From contig NZ_RCNV01000006.1 of assembly GCF_003667275.1 (NCBI RefSeq), positions 124,001 through 188,000 on the forward strand: 64,000 nt of DNA, in the 5' to 3' direction. Position numbers and translations under genes: made by a program. Below the pieces are notes generated by a model. It made no database searches and was not told where the DNA came from. It saw nothing but the letters and a program-made list of their open reading frames with translations. Source of the DNA: Mesonia aquimarina. Lineage in GTDB: Bacteria; Bacteroidota; Bacteroidia; Flavobacteriales; Flavobacteriaceae. Position 1 is the stretch's first letter, and each line of letters starts with the position of its first letter. Shown here in pieces: positions 47,121 to 54,737 of the stretch.

Positions 47121-47978
47121 TTATAAAACCATTTTTTCAATAGGACAAATTAGAATTCCTTCTGCACCTTTCTTTTTAAGTTGATCGATTACCTCCCAAA
47201 AAGTTTCTTCGTGAATGACCGAATGAATGGAGCTCCATCCTTTTTCAGCAAGTGGTAATACAGTAGGACTTTTCATTCCGGGTAAGTCATTTATAATAAG
47301 CGGAACTTTATCATTGGGAGCATTTAACAGAATGTATTTTGTATTTTTAGCTTGTAAGACTGCTCGTAATCTAAAAAGAAGTTTTTCTACTATATCTTGA
47401 AGTTTTGGAGATAGTTTTGGCGAAATACTTAATACAGCTTCACTGGTTAAAACTTGCTCTACTTCTTTTAAATTATTTTTAAATAAAGTATTTCCTGTCG
47501 ATACAATATCTACAATTGCATCTGCCATACCCATGTTGGGAGCAATCTCTACCGAGCCATTGAGTTGGTGCAATTCAGCTTTGATGTTTTTTTGAGTTAA
47601 AAAATTGTGAACCGTTTTTGGATAGGAGGTCGCGATTTTTTTCCCTTCAAGGCTTTTGATTCCATTATATGTTAGCTCGTTAGGGATCGCTATCGATAAT
47701 CTACATTTAGAGAAATTTAAACGTTGAACAATACTTTGTTGTAGATCTTGTTCAATGAGGACATTTTCACCGATAATGGCTGCATCAATAGTTCCGTCTG
47801 CTAAATAATGCGGAATATCGCCATTGCGTAAATAAAGAATTTCAATAGGAAAATTTTTAACGGCAACTTTTAGGCGATCATTTCCGTTGTCTACTCTGAT
47901 TCCTGCTTTAGCAAGCATTTGTAAGGAAGCTTCATGCAACCTTCCTGATTTTTGAATTGCAATTTTTAATCGTTTCAT
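47121..47978 (-). CDS. hisG: ATP phosphoribosyltransferase
   Basis: First enzyme of histidine synthesis, 285 residues from the Met at 47978 (MKRLKIAIQKSGRLHEAS). The longer frame to 48044 runs back into the attenuator terminator and is unlikely. Long-form HisG with the catalytic domains (GIRVDNGNDRLKV, ADAIVDIVSTGNTL) and the C-terminal ACT-like domain near residues 210-285 that binds histidine for feedback inhibition. First gene after the His-leader attenuator. Confidence 0.95.
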   Translation of the reverse strand: MKRLKIAIQKSGRLHEASLQMLAKAGIRVDNGNDRLKVAVKNFPIEILYLRNGDIPHYLADGTIDAAIIGENVLIEQDLQQSIVQRLNFSKCRLSIAIPNELTYNGIKSLEGKKIATSYPKTVHNFLTQKNIKAELHQLNGSVEIAPNMGMADAIVDIVSTGNTLFKNNLKEVEQVLTSEAVLSISPKLSPKLQDIVEKLLFRLRAVLQAKNTKYILLNAPNDKVPLIINDLPGMKSPTVLPLAEKGWSSIHSVIHEETFWEVIDQLKKKGAEGILICPIEKMVL

Positions 47979-48020
47979 TAATCGTTGATTAAATGTTTGA
48001 GCAATCCAAAAGGGGGCAAC

Positions 48021-48052
48021 AAAAAACCCGTTTGAATTACTCAAACGGGTTT
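48021..48052 (-). terminator. Attenuator terminator of the his operon
   Basis: On the minus strand AACCCGTTTGA pairs with TCAAACGGGTT and is followed by a T run, between the His leader and hisG. Its 5' arm CGTTTGAGT (48039-48047) can instead pair with ACTCAAGCG in the leader. Confidence 0.88.
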
Positions 48053-48083
48053 GTATCTGATATTAAGTTACGTCATAACATCT

Positions 48084-48137
48084 TCACCTCGCTTGAGTGC
48101 AAGTATGAAAATGATGATGTAAATTTTTTTGTGTCAT
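48084..48137 (-). CDS. hisL: Histidine leader peptide (attenuator)
   Basis: 17-codon ORF encoding MTQKNLHHHFHTCTQAR, with four His codons in five positions. ACTCAAGCG at codons 14-16 (48090-48098) can pair over nine bases (one G-U) with the 5' arm of the following terminator. Ribosome stalling at the His codons would therefore favour antitermination and expression of hisG onwards. This is the same logic as the enterobacterial his attenuator, with an unrelated sequence. The -7 box ends only 7 bases before the ATG, so the leader mRNA may have almost no 5' UTR. Confidence 0.88.
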   Translation of the reverse strand: MTQKNLHHHFHTCTQAR

Positions 48138-48144
48138 AGTGAGA

Positions 48145-48152
48145 CAAACATA
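48145..48152 (-). promoter_or_regulatory. Predicted -7 promoter box of the his operon
   Basis: TATGTTTG on the minus strand fits TAnnTTTG. The -33 region is weak. Confidence 0.5.
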
Positions 48153-48227
48153 AGCATATTTTTTACAATACTATAATTATTTATAAATTTTTTTATTGAA
48201 TATGCGTAATGAATCATAATGAAGTCT

Positions 48228-48340
48228 CGTCACCCTGAACTTGATTAACTCCGTTGAATCTTCGATTTTAAGGTCTCATCTCAAGATTTTGTTTTTCAAT
48301 GTAATATGAGATTCCGGATTAAGTCCGGAATGACGATAAT
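48228..48340. repeat. Dispersed palindromic intergenic repeat
   Basis: Begins TCGTCACCCTGAACTTGATT and ends with the palindrome ATTCCGGATTAAGTCCGGAAT (48311-48331) plus GACG. Sequences of this kind (CGTCA...TGACG ends, palindromic core) recur at several other gene-free places in this window. No ORF between 48153 and 48515. Confidence 0.6.
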
Positions 48341-48515
48341 AACAATTATTACAAATTACGGATAATCAAATTTTTTTAAGTATAAAAAGTGGATGGTCCT
48401 ATGTATGATTAAATGTATAAATAGTACTTGAACCTTTTTAAATCTAGTACTACAATTTATTTATACAAGTATTTTTGTTACTTTTAGCTTATTGAATTTC
48501 ACACAAGGTGTTTTT

Positions 48516-50195
48516 ATGCTTCACATTTATAGATGTTTATTATTCTTTTTTTTAATAGCTTGTTCTCTTTCTGTGGTGGCACAAGAAAAGGAAGAGTTAA
48601 CAGCCGATAAAAAGTGTATGGCACTTATTAAAAAAGGCATGCAAGCAAAGGCAGATCAAGATTATGCCCAAGCCTTAGAAATCTATACACAAGCAGCGCT
48701 TATTGCAGAAGAAGAAAATTTACCTGATAAATTATGGTATCTTAAAAACGGGATTGGATTAATTTACGCCAGTTTATCCAACTACGGAGAAGCATTAACA
48801 AAGTACCGGGAAGCTTTGGAAATAATTACAGCATCAGATAATGAAGAAATAGCCAAAAATACTGCTGTGGTATTGAGTAATATTGGTTTATTGCATAATA
48901 AAAATGGTGATCATGTACAGGCACTTGAGTTTTATAAACGAGCGTACGATGCTGCACAAGCGTCTCAGGTTTATTCCTTTCAAAAAGCAATTGGTACTAA
49001 TATCGCCGATTTATATTTAGAAGAACAAAATATTAAAGCAGCAAGAGCTATTCTAAAAGAAGTAAAAGAAAAATGTGATCAGGAGCGTATTAATCAAACG
49101 TGGGAAATTACCTATGCGGAAAGTTATCTGATTGAAGGCAAAATTCAAAAGGCTAAAACCTTGGCAGAAGCCATTTTTGTACATACCGACAAGAATGGCG
49201 GGAATGAATGTTATGGATGTATCGTAGAGCTTTTAGCAGATATATATACCGCTCAAGGTGATATTGAACAAGCTATTTATTATGCCAAATTACAATTAGA
49301 AGCAAATGCAGAACTTGATAATAAGATTGAGACCTATCAAAAGCTATCTCGATTATATGCAAAAAAGAGAGATTACAATATTTCCTTAGCCTATAAGGAC
49401 TCTGTAATAAATACAAAAGATTCTTTAAGTAAATTGATGAATGCTCGCTTATTTGAAGTAAACAAAATTAAATTTGAAATTCAAGAATATCAAAATGATT
49501 TAAAAGTTAGCAAGCAAGCTCAGGCAGGAGAACGCCGTTTGTTTATTACCATTATTATTGCCGGTTTAATATTGTTTTTCTTTTTATATCGATGGCAAAA
49601 AAATAGAATTGCCAAACAAAAGCAAGCACGGGAAATTATTGAAAATAAACAAAAAATTATTAACCTTGAATTGGATAAAGAAAAAAATGAACATCTTTTG
49701 TTGGAAAAGCAACTTGTTGCTCTACAAAATAAGTCAAAATTAAAGCAAGAACGGTTAAAAAATAAGATCGCGGAAAAAAACAGAAAGCTTTCCGCTAAAG
49801 CCTTGTATTTATCCGGACGGAACGAATTAATTGAGGATGTTATAAAATCACTTATTAATATTCCGGAGGTTTCAAAAAATACAGCTGTTTCCGATCAAAT
49901 TAAACGCTTAAAAGAACATTTAAAAATCGATGAAGAATGGGATGAATTTATCCGGCATTTTGAAAAAGTTAATCCGGGTTTTGTAAAAACATTAAAAAGA
50001 AAGCACCCTAAATTAACCAATAAAGATATCCGTTTTATCTGTTATGTCTACATGAATTTAAATACAAAAGAAATCTGTGCTATTTTTAACATTACTCCCG
50101 AGGCGTGTAGAAAAAGAAAACAACGTTTGTTAAAGAAGATGAAAGTTGACAAAGAGGAAATTACCTTGTATGAATATGTAATCAGCCTAAGTTAA
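48516..50195 (+). CDS. Membrane-anchored TPR regulator with C-terminal HTH (paralogue 2)
   Basis: 559 residues from the ATG at 48516 (MLHIYRCLLFFFLIACSL); the frame opens at a TTG 24 bases earlier. Signal sequence, TPR repeats about residues 30-310, one membrane helix near 345-365 (LFITIIIAGLILFFFLYRW), coiled coil, then the HTH (KDIRFICYVYMNLNTKEICA, EACRKRKQRLLKKM). Same domain order as the genes at 10405 and 50306. The next paralogue begins 110 bases downstream. Target genes unknown. Confidence 0.82.
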   Translation: MLHIYRCLLFFFLIACSLSVVAQEKEELTADKKCMALIKKGMQAKADQDYAQALEIYTQAALIAEEENLPDKLWYLKNGIGLIYASLSNYGEALTKYREALEIITASDNEEIAKNTAVVLSNIGLLHNKNGDHVQALEFYKRAYDAAQASQVYSFQKAIGTNIADLYLEEQNIKAARAILKEVKEKCDQERINQTWEITYAESYLIEGKIQKAKTLAEAIFVHTDKNGGNECYGCIVELLADIYTAQGDIEQAIYYAKLQLEANAELDNKIETYQKLSRLYAKKRDYNISLAYKDSVINTKDSLSKLMNARLFEVNKIKFEIQEYQNDLKVSKQAQAGERRLFITIIIAGLILFFFLYRWQKNRIAKQKQAREIIENKQKIINLELDKEKNEHLLLEKQLVALQNKSKLKQERLKNKIAEKNRKLSAKALYLSGRNELIEDVIKSLINIPEVSKNTAVSDQIKRLKEHLKIDEEWDEFIRHFEKVNPGFVKTLKRKHPKLTNKDIRFICYVYMNLNTKEICAIFNITPEACRKRKQRLLKKMKVDKEEITLYEYVISLS

Positions 50196-50203
50196 TATCA
50201 GAG

Positions 50204-50239
50204 GTCACATTTATTAGGGGGAAATGTCACGCTTATTCC
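50204..50239 (+). promoter_or_regulatory. Candidate operator: GTCAC direct repeat, 22-bp period
   Basis: GTCAC at 50204 and again at 50226, the second within TGTCACGCTTATTCC. The same 15-mer with a GTCAC exactly 22 bases before it recurs at 59138-59173. Both sites lie upstream of a gene start (67 and 134 bases). Two helical turns between repeats fits a dimeric regulator, for example of LytTR type; this is inferred. Confidence 0.45.
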
Positions 50240-50305
50240 GAGCTAAATTTAGCTAATTAGATTAAGGATATCTATTTTAGAGTTTATGCTCAAAACGTTC
50301 ACTTT

Positions 50306-51937
50306 ATGAAATTTCTCTGTGTCTATTTTTTGTCAATTTTTAATTTGTTTACCCAAGAGTCTTCAAGTATAGAAAATTATCAACAGCTTATTGATCAAGG
50401 AGCGATTTGTGCTCAAGAACATAATTATACCTCCGCTATCGCTTATTATACAGAAGCAGAATGGATTGCTGATGAAAACCAATGGCGAGAAAAACAATGT
50501 ATCGTCAAAAATAATATCGGGAATATATATAGCGATATTTCAAATTATGGAGAAGCTTTAAGCTATTACCAACAAGCCTTAAAGATTGCAGAAACTTATT
50601 CATTTTTAAAACCTAAACAAGGGGTGATGCTTAATAATATTGGCTTGCTTTATAATAAAAAAGAGAATATTGAAAAAGCGATCGCCTATTATCAAAAAGG
50701 CTATCAGCTTAAAGTTAATGATGCTTACGCGCGAACGCTTTTAGGGATCAATTTGGCTGCGGCATACCATAAAAAAAAAGAATTACATAGGGCTCGTCAG
50801 TACTTAGAAGAAATAAGAGAACTCGATAAATCCAAAAGATTAGCACAAGCTTGGACGATTAACTTGGCAGAGAACTATTTTTTAAATGATAGCCTTAAAA
50901 AGGCTCAAGAATTGCTAGAACCTTTATTACGACCGCAAGCAGGGGCTCCCGATCCAGATTGCTTTGTATGCATTAGCGAATTATTAACCAACATATATTT
51001 TCAACAGCAAAATTATGATCAATCGGAATTTTATGCGCATCAAGGATTAGTAGCAACTAAGCAGAAAGAAAAGAAACAGGTGTTTTTTGATTTGTTAGCT
51101 AAGGTCAGTCGTGAAAAAAAAGAATTAAAAAAAGCGATTGCTTATAAAGACTCTGCCATAGCTATTAAAGATCAAATCACAAAACATGCAAATATGCAAT
51201 TGTTCGAAACTAATCGAGTAAAAATGGATATGCAAGAGATCAAAAATAAAATCTCTTTTCAGAAAGAACAACAATTTCAAGTTCGTTTATTATTTGGGGT
51301 TATTGGGCTTTTTATTCTTATTCTTGCTTTTTTTATATATAAAAGCAGTCAACAAAAATGGATTAAAAATAGACAAGCTCACGCTTTGGCATTGACTAAA
51401 CAAGAACTTTCCAAATTAGAATTAAAAAAAGAAAAAGATGAACAATTGTTATTGGAAGAAGAGTTAAACGCTTTGGCGAATCATTCCAGTTTAACATTAG
51501 AAAAGCTTAAACAAAAAGTAAATCAAAAAAACGAAAAATTGTCGGCGAAGGCGATTGCACTTTCCGCTCGCAATCGTTTAATTGAAGAGGTGATTAGTAA
51601 TTTAACAAAAGGATCCCAAAATGAACATCGGGAGATTAATCAACACATTCGTTCGTTGAAGAATCATTTAAAAACAGATACGCGTTGGTATGAGTTTACG
51701 CGTCATTTTGAAGAGGTAAACCCCGGTTTTATGAAAGCTGTTCAAGATCGATATGCAAATTTAAGTACAAAAGATATTCGTTTTCTATGTTATGTATACA
51801 TGGGGCTTAGTCTTGAAGAAATAGCTGCTTTATTTCATATTACAATAGAAGCCTGCCGTAAACGAAAACAACGCTTATGCAATAAAATGGAAATTCCCAT
51901 AGAAGATTTATATCAGTTGGTCTTAAATATTTCGTAA
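50306..51937 (+). CDS. Membrane-anchored TPR regulator with C-terminal HTH (paralogue 3)
   Basis: 543 residues. Short N-terminal signal sequence (MKFLCVYFLSIFNLFTQ), TPR units about 22-300 (AICAQEHNYTSAIAYYTEAE), a membrane helix near 332-350 (LLFGVIGLFILILAFFIY), coiled coil and a C-terminal HTH (KDIRFLCYVYMGLSLEEIAA, EACRKRKQRLCNKM). Closest to the paralogue directly upstream, consistent with a tandem duplication. The candidate operator at 50204-50239 lies in the gap between them. Confidence 0.82.
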   Translation: MKFLCVYFLSIFNLFTQESSSIENYQQLIDQGAICAQEHNYTSAIAYYTEAEWIADENQWREKQCIVKNNIGNIYSDISNYGEALSYYQQALKIAETYSFLKPKQGVMLNNIGLLYNKKENIEKAIAYYQKGYQLKVNDAYARTLLGINLAAAYHKKKELHRARQYLEEIRELDKSKRLAQAWTINLAENYFLNDSLKKAQELLEPLLRPQAGAPDPDCFVCISELLTNIYFQQQNYDQSEFYAHQGLVATKQKEKKQVFFDLLAKVSREKKELKKAIAYKDSAIAIKDQITKHANMQLFETNRVKMDMQEIKNKISFQKEQQFQVRLLFGVIGLFILILAFFIYKSSQQKWIKNRQAHALALTKQELSKLELKKEKDEQLLLEEELNALANHSSLTLEKLKQKVNQKNEKLSAKAIALSARNRLIEEVISNLTKGSQNEHREINQHIRSLKNHLKTDTRWYEFTRHFEEVNPGFMKAVQDRYANLSTKDIRFLCYVYMGLSLEEIAALFHITIEACRKRKQRLCNKMEIPIEDLYQLVLNIS

Positions 51938-52210
51938 TCAATAGTTCACAATGTATTAAAGATAAGCGCAGTTTATCACTTAATAAATTATTCACAATTT
52001 AGAAGATCTACTATAAAAATCTAGTTTTTGTTTTTTTGGTGAAAACCTCGCTAGACTTGACTTTGGTATAGCTGCTCTTGGAGCTCTTTTAAAAGTTGTA
52101 AACAATTTTAACAGGATGTAGAAATTGCTTATGCTTGTTTTATGCGCTATTTATTTGGGTCTTATGCACTCAAATTATATATTTACCTACATAAAACTTA
52201 CCCGAAAATA

Positions 52211-52261
52211 GGGGGTTTCTACATTAATTACAGCTCAAAAAAAGAAATCGTGGTGCTAGCC
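52211..52261. repeat. Second copy of the HU-gene 3' flank
   Basis: GGGGTTTCTAC, ATTACA and AATCGTGGTGCTAGCC occur here in the same order as at 52681-52720, which is the stop codon and downstream flank of the HU-like gene. The HU reading frame itself is not present. It may be a relic of a lost HU copy or of a local duplication. Confidence 0.55.
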
Positions 52262-52285
52262 TTTAGTATTTTTTTGAGCTTTTTT
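52232..52285 (+). terminator. Probable terminator downstream of TPR regulator 3
   Basis: AGCTCAAAAAAA (52232-52243) pairs with TTTTTTTGAGCT (52269-52280), followed by more T. It lies 295 bases after the stop. Apart from this and the HU-flank copy I see nothing in 51938-52650. Confidence 0.5.
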
Positions 52286-52654
52286 ATGCATTTTAATCAG
52301 TCACACCCCCTTAAAAACTAGAACAATCTACTTTTAAATAAGAGAACTTAACTGGTATTTTAATTGATTGATAAATAATTTTTTAAGCTAAAAAACTATT
52401 TACTTTTATAAATTATAAGCATTATTTTGTAATAACTCTTTTGCGTATATGAGCCTTGTTCTTTTTAACCTTATGCGATTAATTCCTTTAAAATTGAGGA
52501 GATTTATATAGAAATACGATAAAAAATAAATGCTGCTAGGGCAAATTTTAAGGCTTACTGTGCATGTATAAAAACAAACGTGGCGTATAGAAGTATGCCG
52601 CGCGGCAATAAAAATAGCTTGCGGCAGGAAAAATACGGATATTCGGTAAAAAAC

Positions 52655-52685
52655 ATAAAAAACCCCAAGCAACTTGCTCGGGGTT
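52655..52685 (-). terminator. Terminator of the HU-like gene
   Basis: On the minus strand AACCCCGAGC pairs with GCTTGGGGTT (one mismatch) and is followed by six T, 30 bases after the stop codon. Confidence 0.85.
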
Positions 52686-52714
52686 TCTACAAAAATTACA
52701 AATTAATCGTGGTG

Positions 52715-53098
52715 CTAGCCGTTAACCAATTGGTAATCTAAGGTGTCTAACATTTTTCGAATCGGTTTTCCGGGACGAAAATTCATATGAGCGCTTTTAA
52801 CGTTTTGGACGCTTACCTCATCTTCCAAATCACTCGGTAAGGAGCGCACTCCTACTTGAAAATTCCCCAGATTACCTAGCTGTACGACTTTCCCATTGCG
52901 TAGTTCATCAATAATATTGTGCTGTAAGGCACGCAATACCGCAACACAATCGGCTTCACGAACAGTAGATTGGTTAGACACTAAATAGGCTAATCGTTCC
53001 AGATCAACCAGCCCCACCGCTTTGGTGTGAGCGTAAAATCGAATAGGGGCTTCCACATCTTGTGGGTTTATTTTCCCTACTTTTGTTAATTGTACCAT
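52715..53098 (-). CDS. HU-family DNA-binding protein (Bacteroidota type)
   Basis: 127 residues of the HU/IHF-like class found in Bacteroidota, longer than classical HU. Recognisable parts are VVQLGNLGNFQVGVRS (beta arm entry) and the C-terminal FRPGKPIRKML. It should bind and bend DNA as a nucleoid-associated protein. Transcribed alone with its own terminator. Which of several HU paralogues this represents cannot be judged here. Confidence 0.85.
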   Translation of the reverse strand: MVQLTKVGKINPQDVEAPIRFYAHTKAVGLVDLERLAYLVSNQSTVREADCVAVLRALQHNIIDELRNGKVVQLGNLGNFQVGVRSLPSDLEDEVSVQNVKSAHMNFRPGKPIRKMLDTLDYQLVNG

Positions 53099-53818
53099 AA
53101 TGGTAACTTATTTAAAGACAGCCTTTTTCTCGGCCGGTAAACCATAGTATCACGGCTTACAAGTATAAAATTACTGAAAGTAAAAGAGTTCCTTTATAAA
53201 AGTGCAGATAGCTTTTCAACAAGTTTTTAACAGGGCGTATAAAGGCTTATATATGTTGAGGTCATCTTTTAATAAGTGTTGAAAGTTGAATGTTTAAAGT
53301 TTTAATGAATCACCAAATTCTTCCCTGCTGTTAGATTTAACGATTCAATAGATACTTTTTATATAGGAGATGCTGAATTACTTCAAGCTTGTTCTCATAA
53401 AGAAGTTTAGGAAATACATAGCTGTGTTATACAATTGTAGTCTGGGTTATCTGTTATTTATAATAATGGCTTTAGTTTACTATAGCTACTATTTCTGTGT
53501 GGGGTTGTCATTCCGACGCAGGAGGAATCTTTTGTTTAAAAAATAGAGATTCTTCTCTTCGCAAGCTCCGTTCTGAATGACGTCTCAAAAATAACACCAA
53601 CGCTTCTATAAACCACAGCCATAATAATTTAATTGTGATTGATGTCATTCCTTGCTTGACATGGAATCTTATATCAGTACTAAAAATTAAAATTTAAAAG
53701 CGAAACCCTGTCGCGATAGCTGTCGAGGACAGGGTCAAGATGATAATACTCTTCTGTAATAGATTGCGGACAATCATTATAGTTTTTTAATAGTCAAAGA
53801 GATATAAAGCTCCATTCA
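53099..53818. other. Gene-free spacer with dispersed repeats
   Basis: About 720 bases without a supported ORF. It holds two dispersed repeats: 53507-53582 (GTCATTCCGACGCAGGAGGA ... TCTGAATGACG) and 53645-53752 (ATGTCATTCC ... GAAACCCTGTCGCGATAGC, then a matching CTGTCGAGGACAGGGT), both of the CGTCAT/ATGACG-ended intergenic type. Confidence 0.55.
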
Positions 53819-54520
53819 TTAATACTCAAATGCACTTAAAGAATTAAATAATTCTTTAAAAGAGGAGATCACAAAGTATTCTTCCTGAAGCCGGTCCGTA
53901 TGGAAATCGGTGTTGATTATTTTTTGGACATTGAACGGATGAAAAACACCCTCTTGTCGATGGATTCTATTCGTTTCTTCAATAGAGGATAGTATTCCGG
54001 CACCATAAGGCTTAAGGATCTCGTTTTCTTGAATAACTCCAAATTCAATGGTAAACCAGTACAATCGTTGCAGTTGGATCAGCTTCTTTTTATGAGCTAG
54101 GTTTTTAACGCCAATTTTTCCAAATTTAGATAGGTATGCAGAAAACACGGGGTTTGCCAATAAGGGAATATGTCCAAAAATATCGTGGAACATATCGGGT
54201 TCTTCCAAATAATCTAATTGATTCGCATTTCTTAGCCATGTAGAGCTACAAAACTTTTTTTCGGCCAATAAACTAAAAAATTCCTCCGGAGGTATAAGTC
54301 CGGGCACTGTTTTTATAGACCAACCTGTATAATTTTTAAACCAGTGCGTTATTTTTTTAAATTCAGGTATTTCCTGACGATTGAGTACGGTTTTCATCTG
54401 TTGTAGACAGTTTAAGTAGGTTGTTGCTGCTTTATTAGGAATATTATTCATTTGTGTAGTTGCTAACAACTGCCATATTTTATGGTCGTCTTTCGTGTAG
54501 TCTTTCATCGTTTGTTTCAT
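53819..54520 (-). CDS. phhA: Phenylalanine 4-monooxygenase
   Basis: Pterin- and iron-dependent hydroxylase that turns phenylalanine into tyrosine. 233 residues, a bacterial single-domain form. The iron ligands are His112 and His117 in FHDIFGHIPLL and Glu159 in YWFTIEFG; GLIPPEEFFSLLA and PYGAGILSS are further family marks. It is preceded by a leader ORF rich in Tyr and Phe codons and a strong terminator, so its expression probably rises when tRNA-Tyr (or tRNA-Phe) is poorly charged. That points to a role in making tyrosine rather than only degrading phenylalanine. Confidence 0.94.
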   Translation of the reverse strand: MKQTMKDYTKDDHKIWQLLATTQMNNIPNKAATTYLNCLQQMKTVLNRQEIPEFKKITHWFKNYTGWSIKTVPGLIPPEEFFSLLAEKKFCSSTWLRNANQLDYLEEPDMFHDIFGHIPLLANPVFSAYLSKFGKIGVKNLAHKKKLIQLQRLYWFTIEFGVIQENEILKPYGAGILSSIEETNRIHRQEGVFHPFNVQKIINTDFHTDRLQEEYFVISSFKELFNSLSAFEY

Positions 54521-54544
54521 AGTAGCATAAATAAATAGTTTGCA

Positions 54545-54579
54545 TAAAAAAACCCGGTTCTCAAAAAGAACCGGGTTTT
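54545..54579 (-). terminator. Attenuator terminator of phhA
   Basis: On the minus strand AAACCCGGTTCT pairs with AGAACCGGGTTT, then seven T, ending 25 bases before phhA. The 5' arm plus loop (CGGTTCTTTTT, 54563-54573) can instead pair with the end of the leader ORF. Confidence 0.9.
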
Positions 54580-54615
54580 AGTTTGTTATTATATGGCATT
54601 ACAGCATATTACACA

Positions 54616-54675
54616 TCAGTTCTTTTTTTGGTGAATGAAGAAATAGTAATAATATGATGTTGCAATAAAGTTCAT
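54616..54675 (-). CDS. Tyr/Phe leader peptide of phhA (attenuator)
   Basis: 19-codon ORF encoding MNFIATSYYYYFFIHQKKN: four Tyr codons followed directly by two Phe codons, plus Phe3. AAAAAGAACTG at the last codons and stop (54617-54627) can pair over 11 bases (one G-U) with CGGTTCTTTTT in the terminator 5' arm. A ribosome held at the Tyr/Phe run would leave this segment free and block terminator formation. An exact -7 box lies 38 bases upstream. The ORF, pairing and terminator are seen; tyrosine sensing is inferred. Confidence 0.88.
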   Translation of the reverse strand: MNFIATSYYYYFFIHQKKN

Positions 54676-54712
54676 GCGGTAGTCTGCTTGTAATTTAAAG
54701 TATTTCAGTTCA

Positions 54713-54720
54713 CAAATATA
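54713..54720 (-). promoter_or_regulatory. Predicted -7 promoter box of phhA
   Basis: TATATTTG on the minus strand, an exact TAnnTTTG, 38 bases before the leader ATG and just after the end of the sterol-desaturase gene. Confidence 0.6.
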
Positions 54721-54737
54721 GAATCTCTTTATAGAAA

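Noticed and set aside
47979-48044. Longer N-terminus of hisG
   Set aside because: It would be encoded by the attenuator terminator itself; the start at 47978 matches the family start KIAIQKSGRL.
52406-52672. 88-residue minus-strand ORF
   Set aside because: Composition is Cys/Tyr/Phe/Ile-rich without any motif, it overlaps the HU terminator and the HU-flank region; looks like chance.
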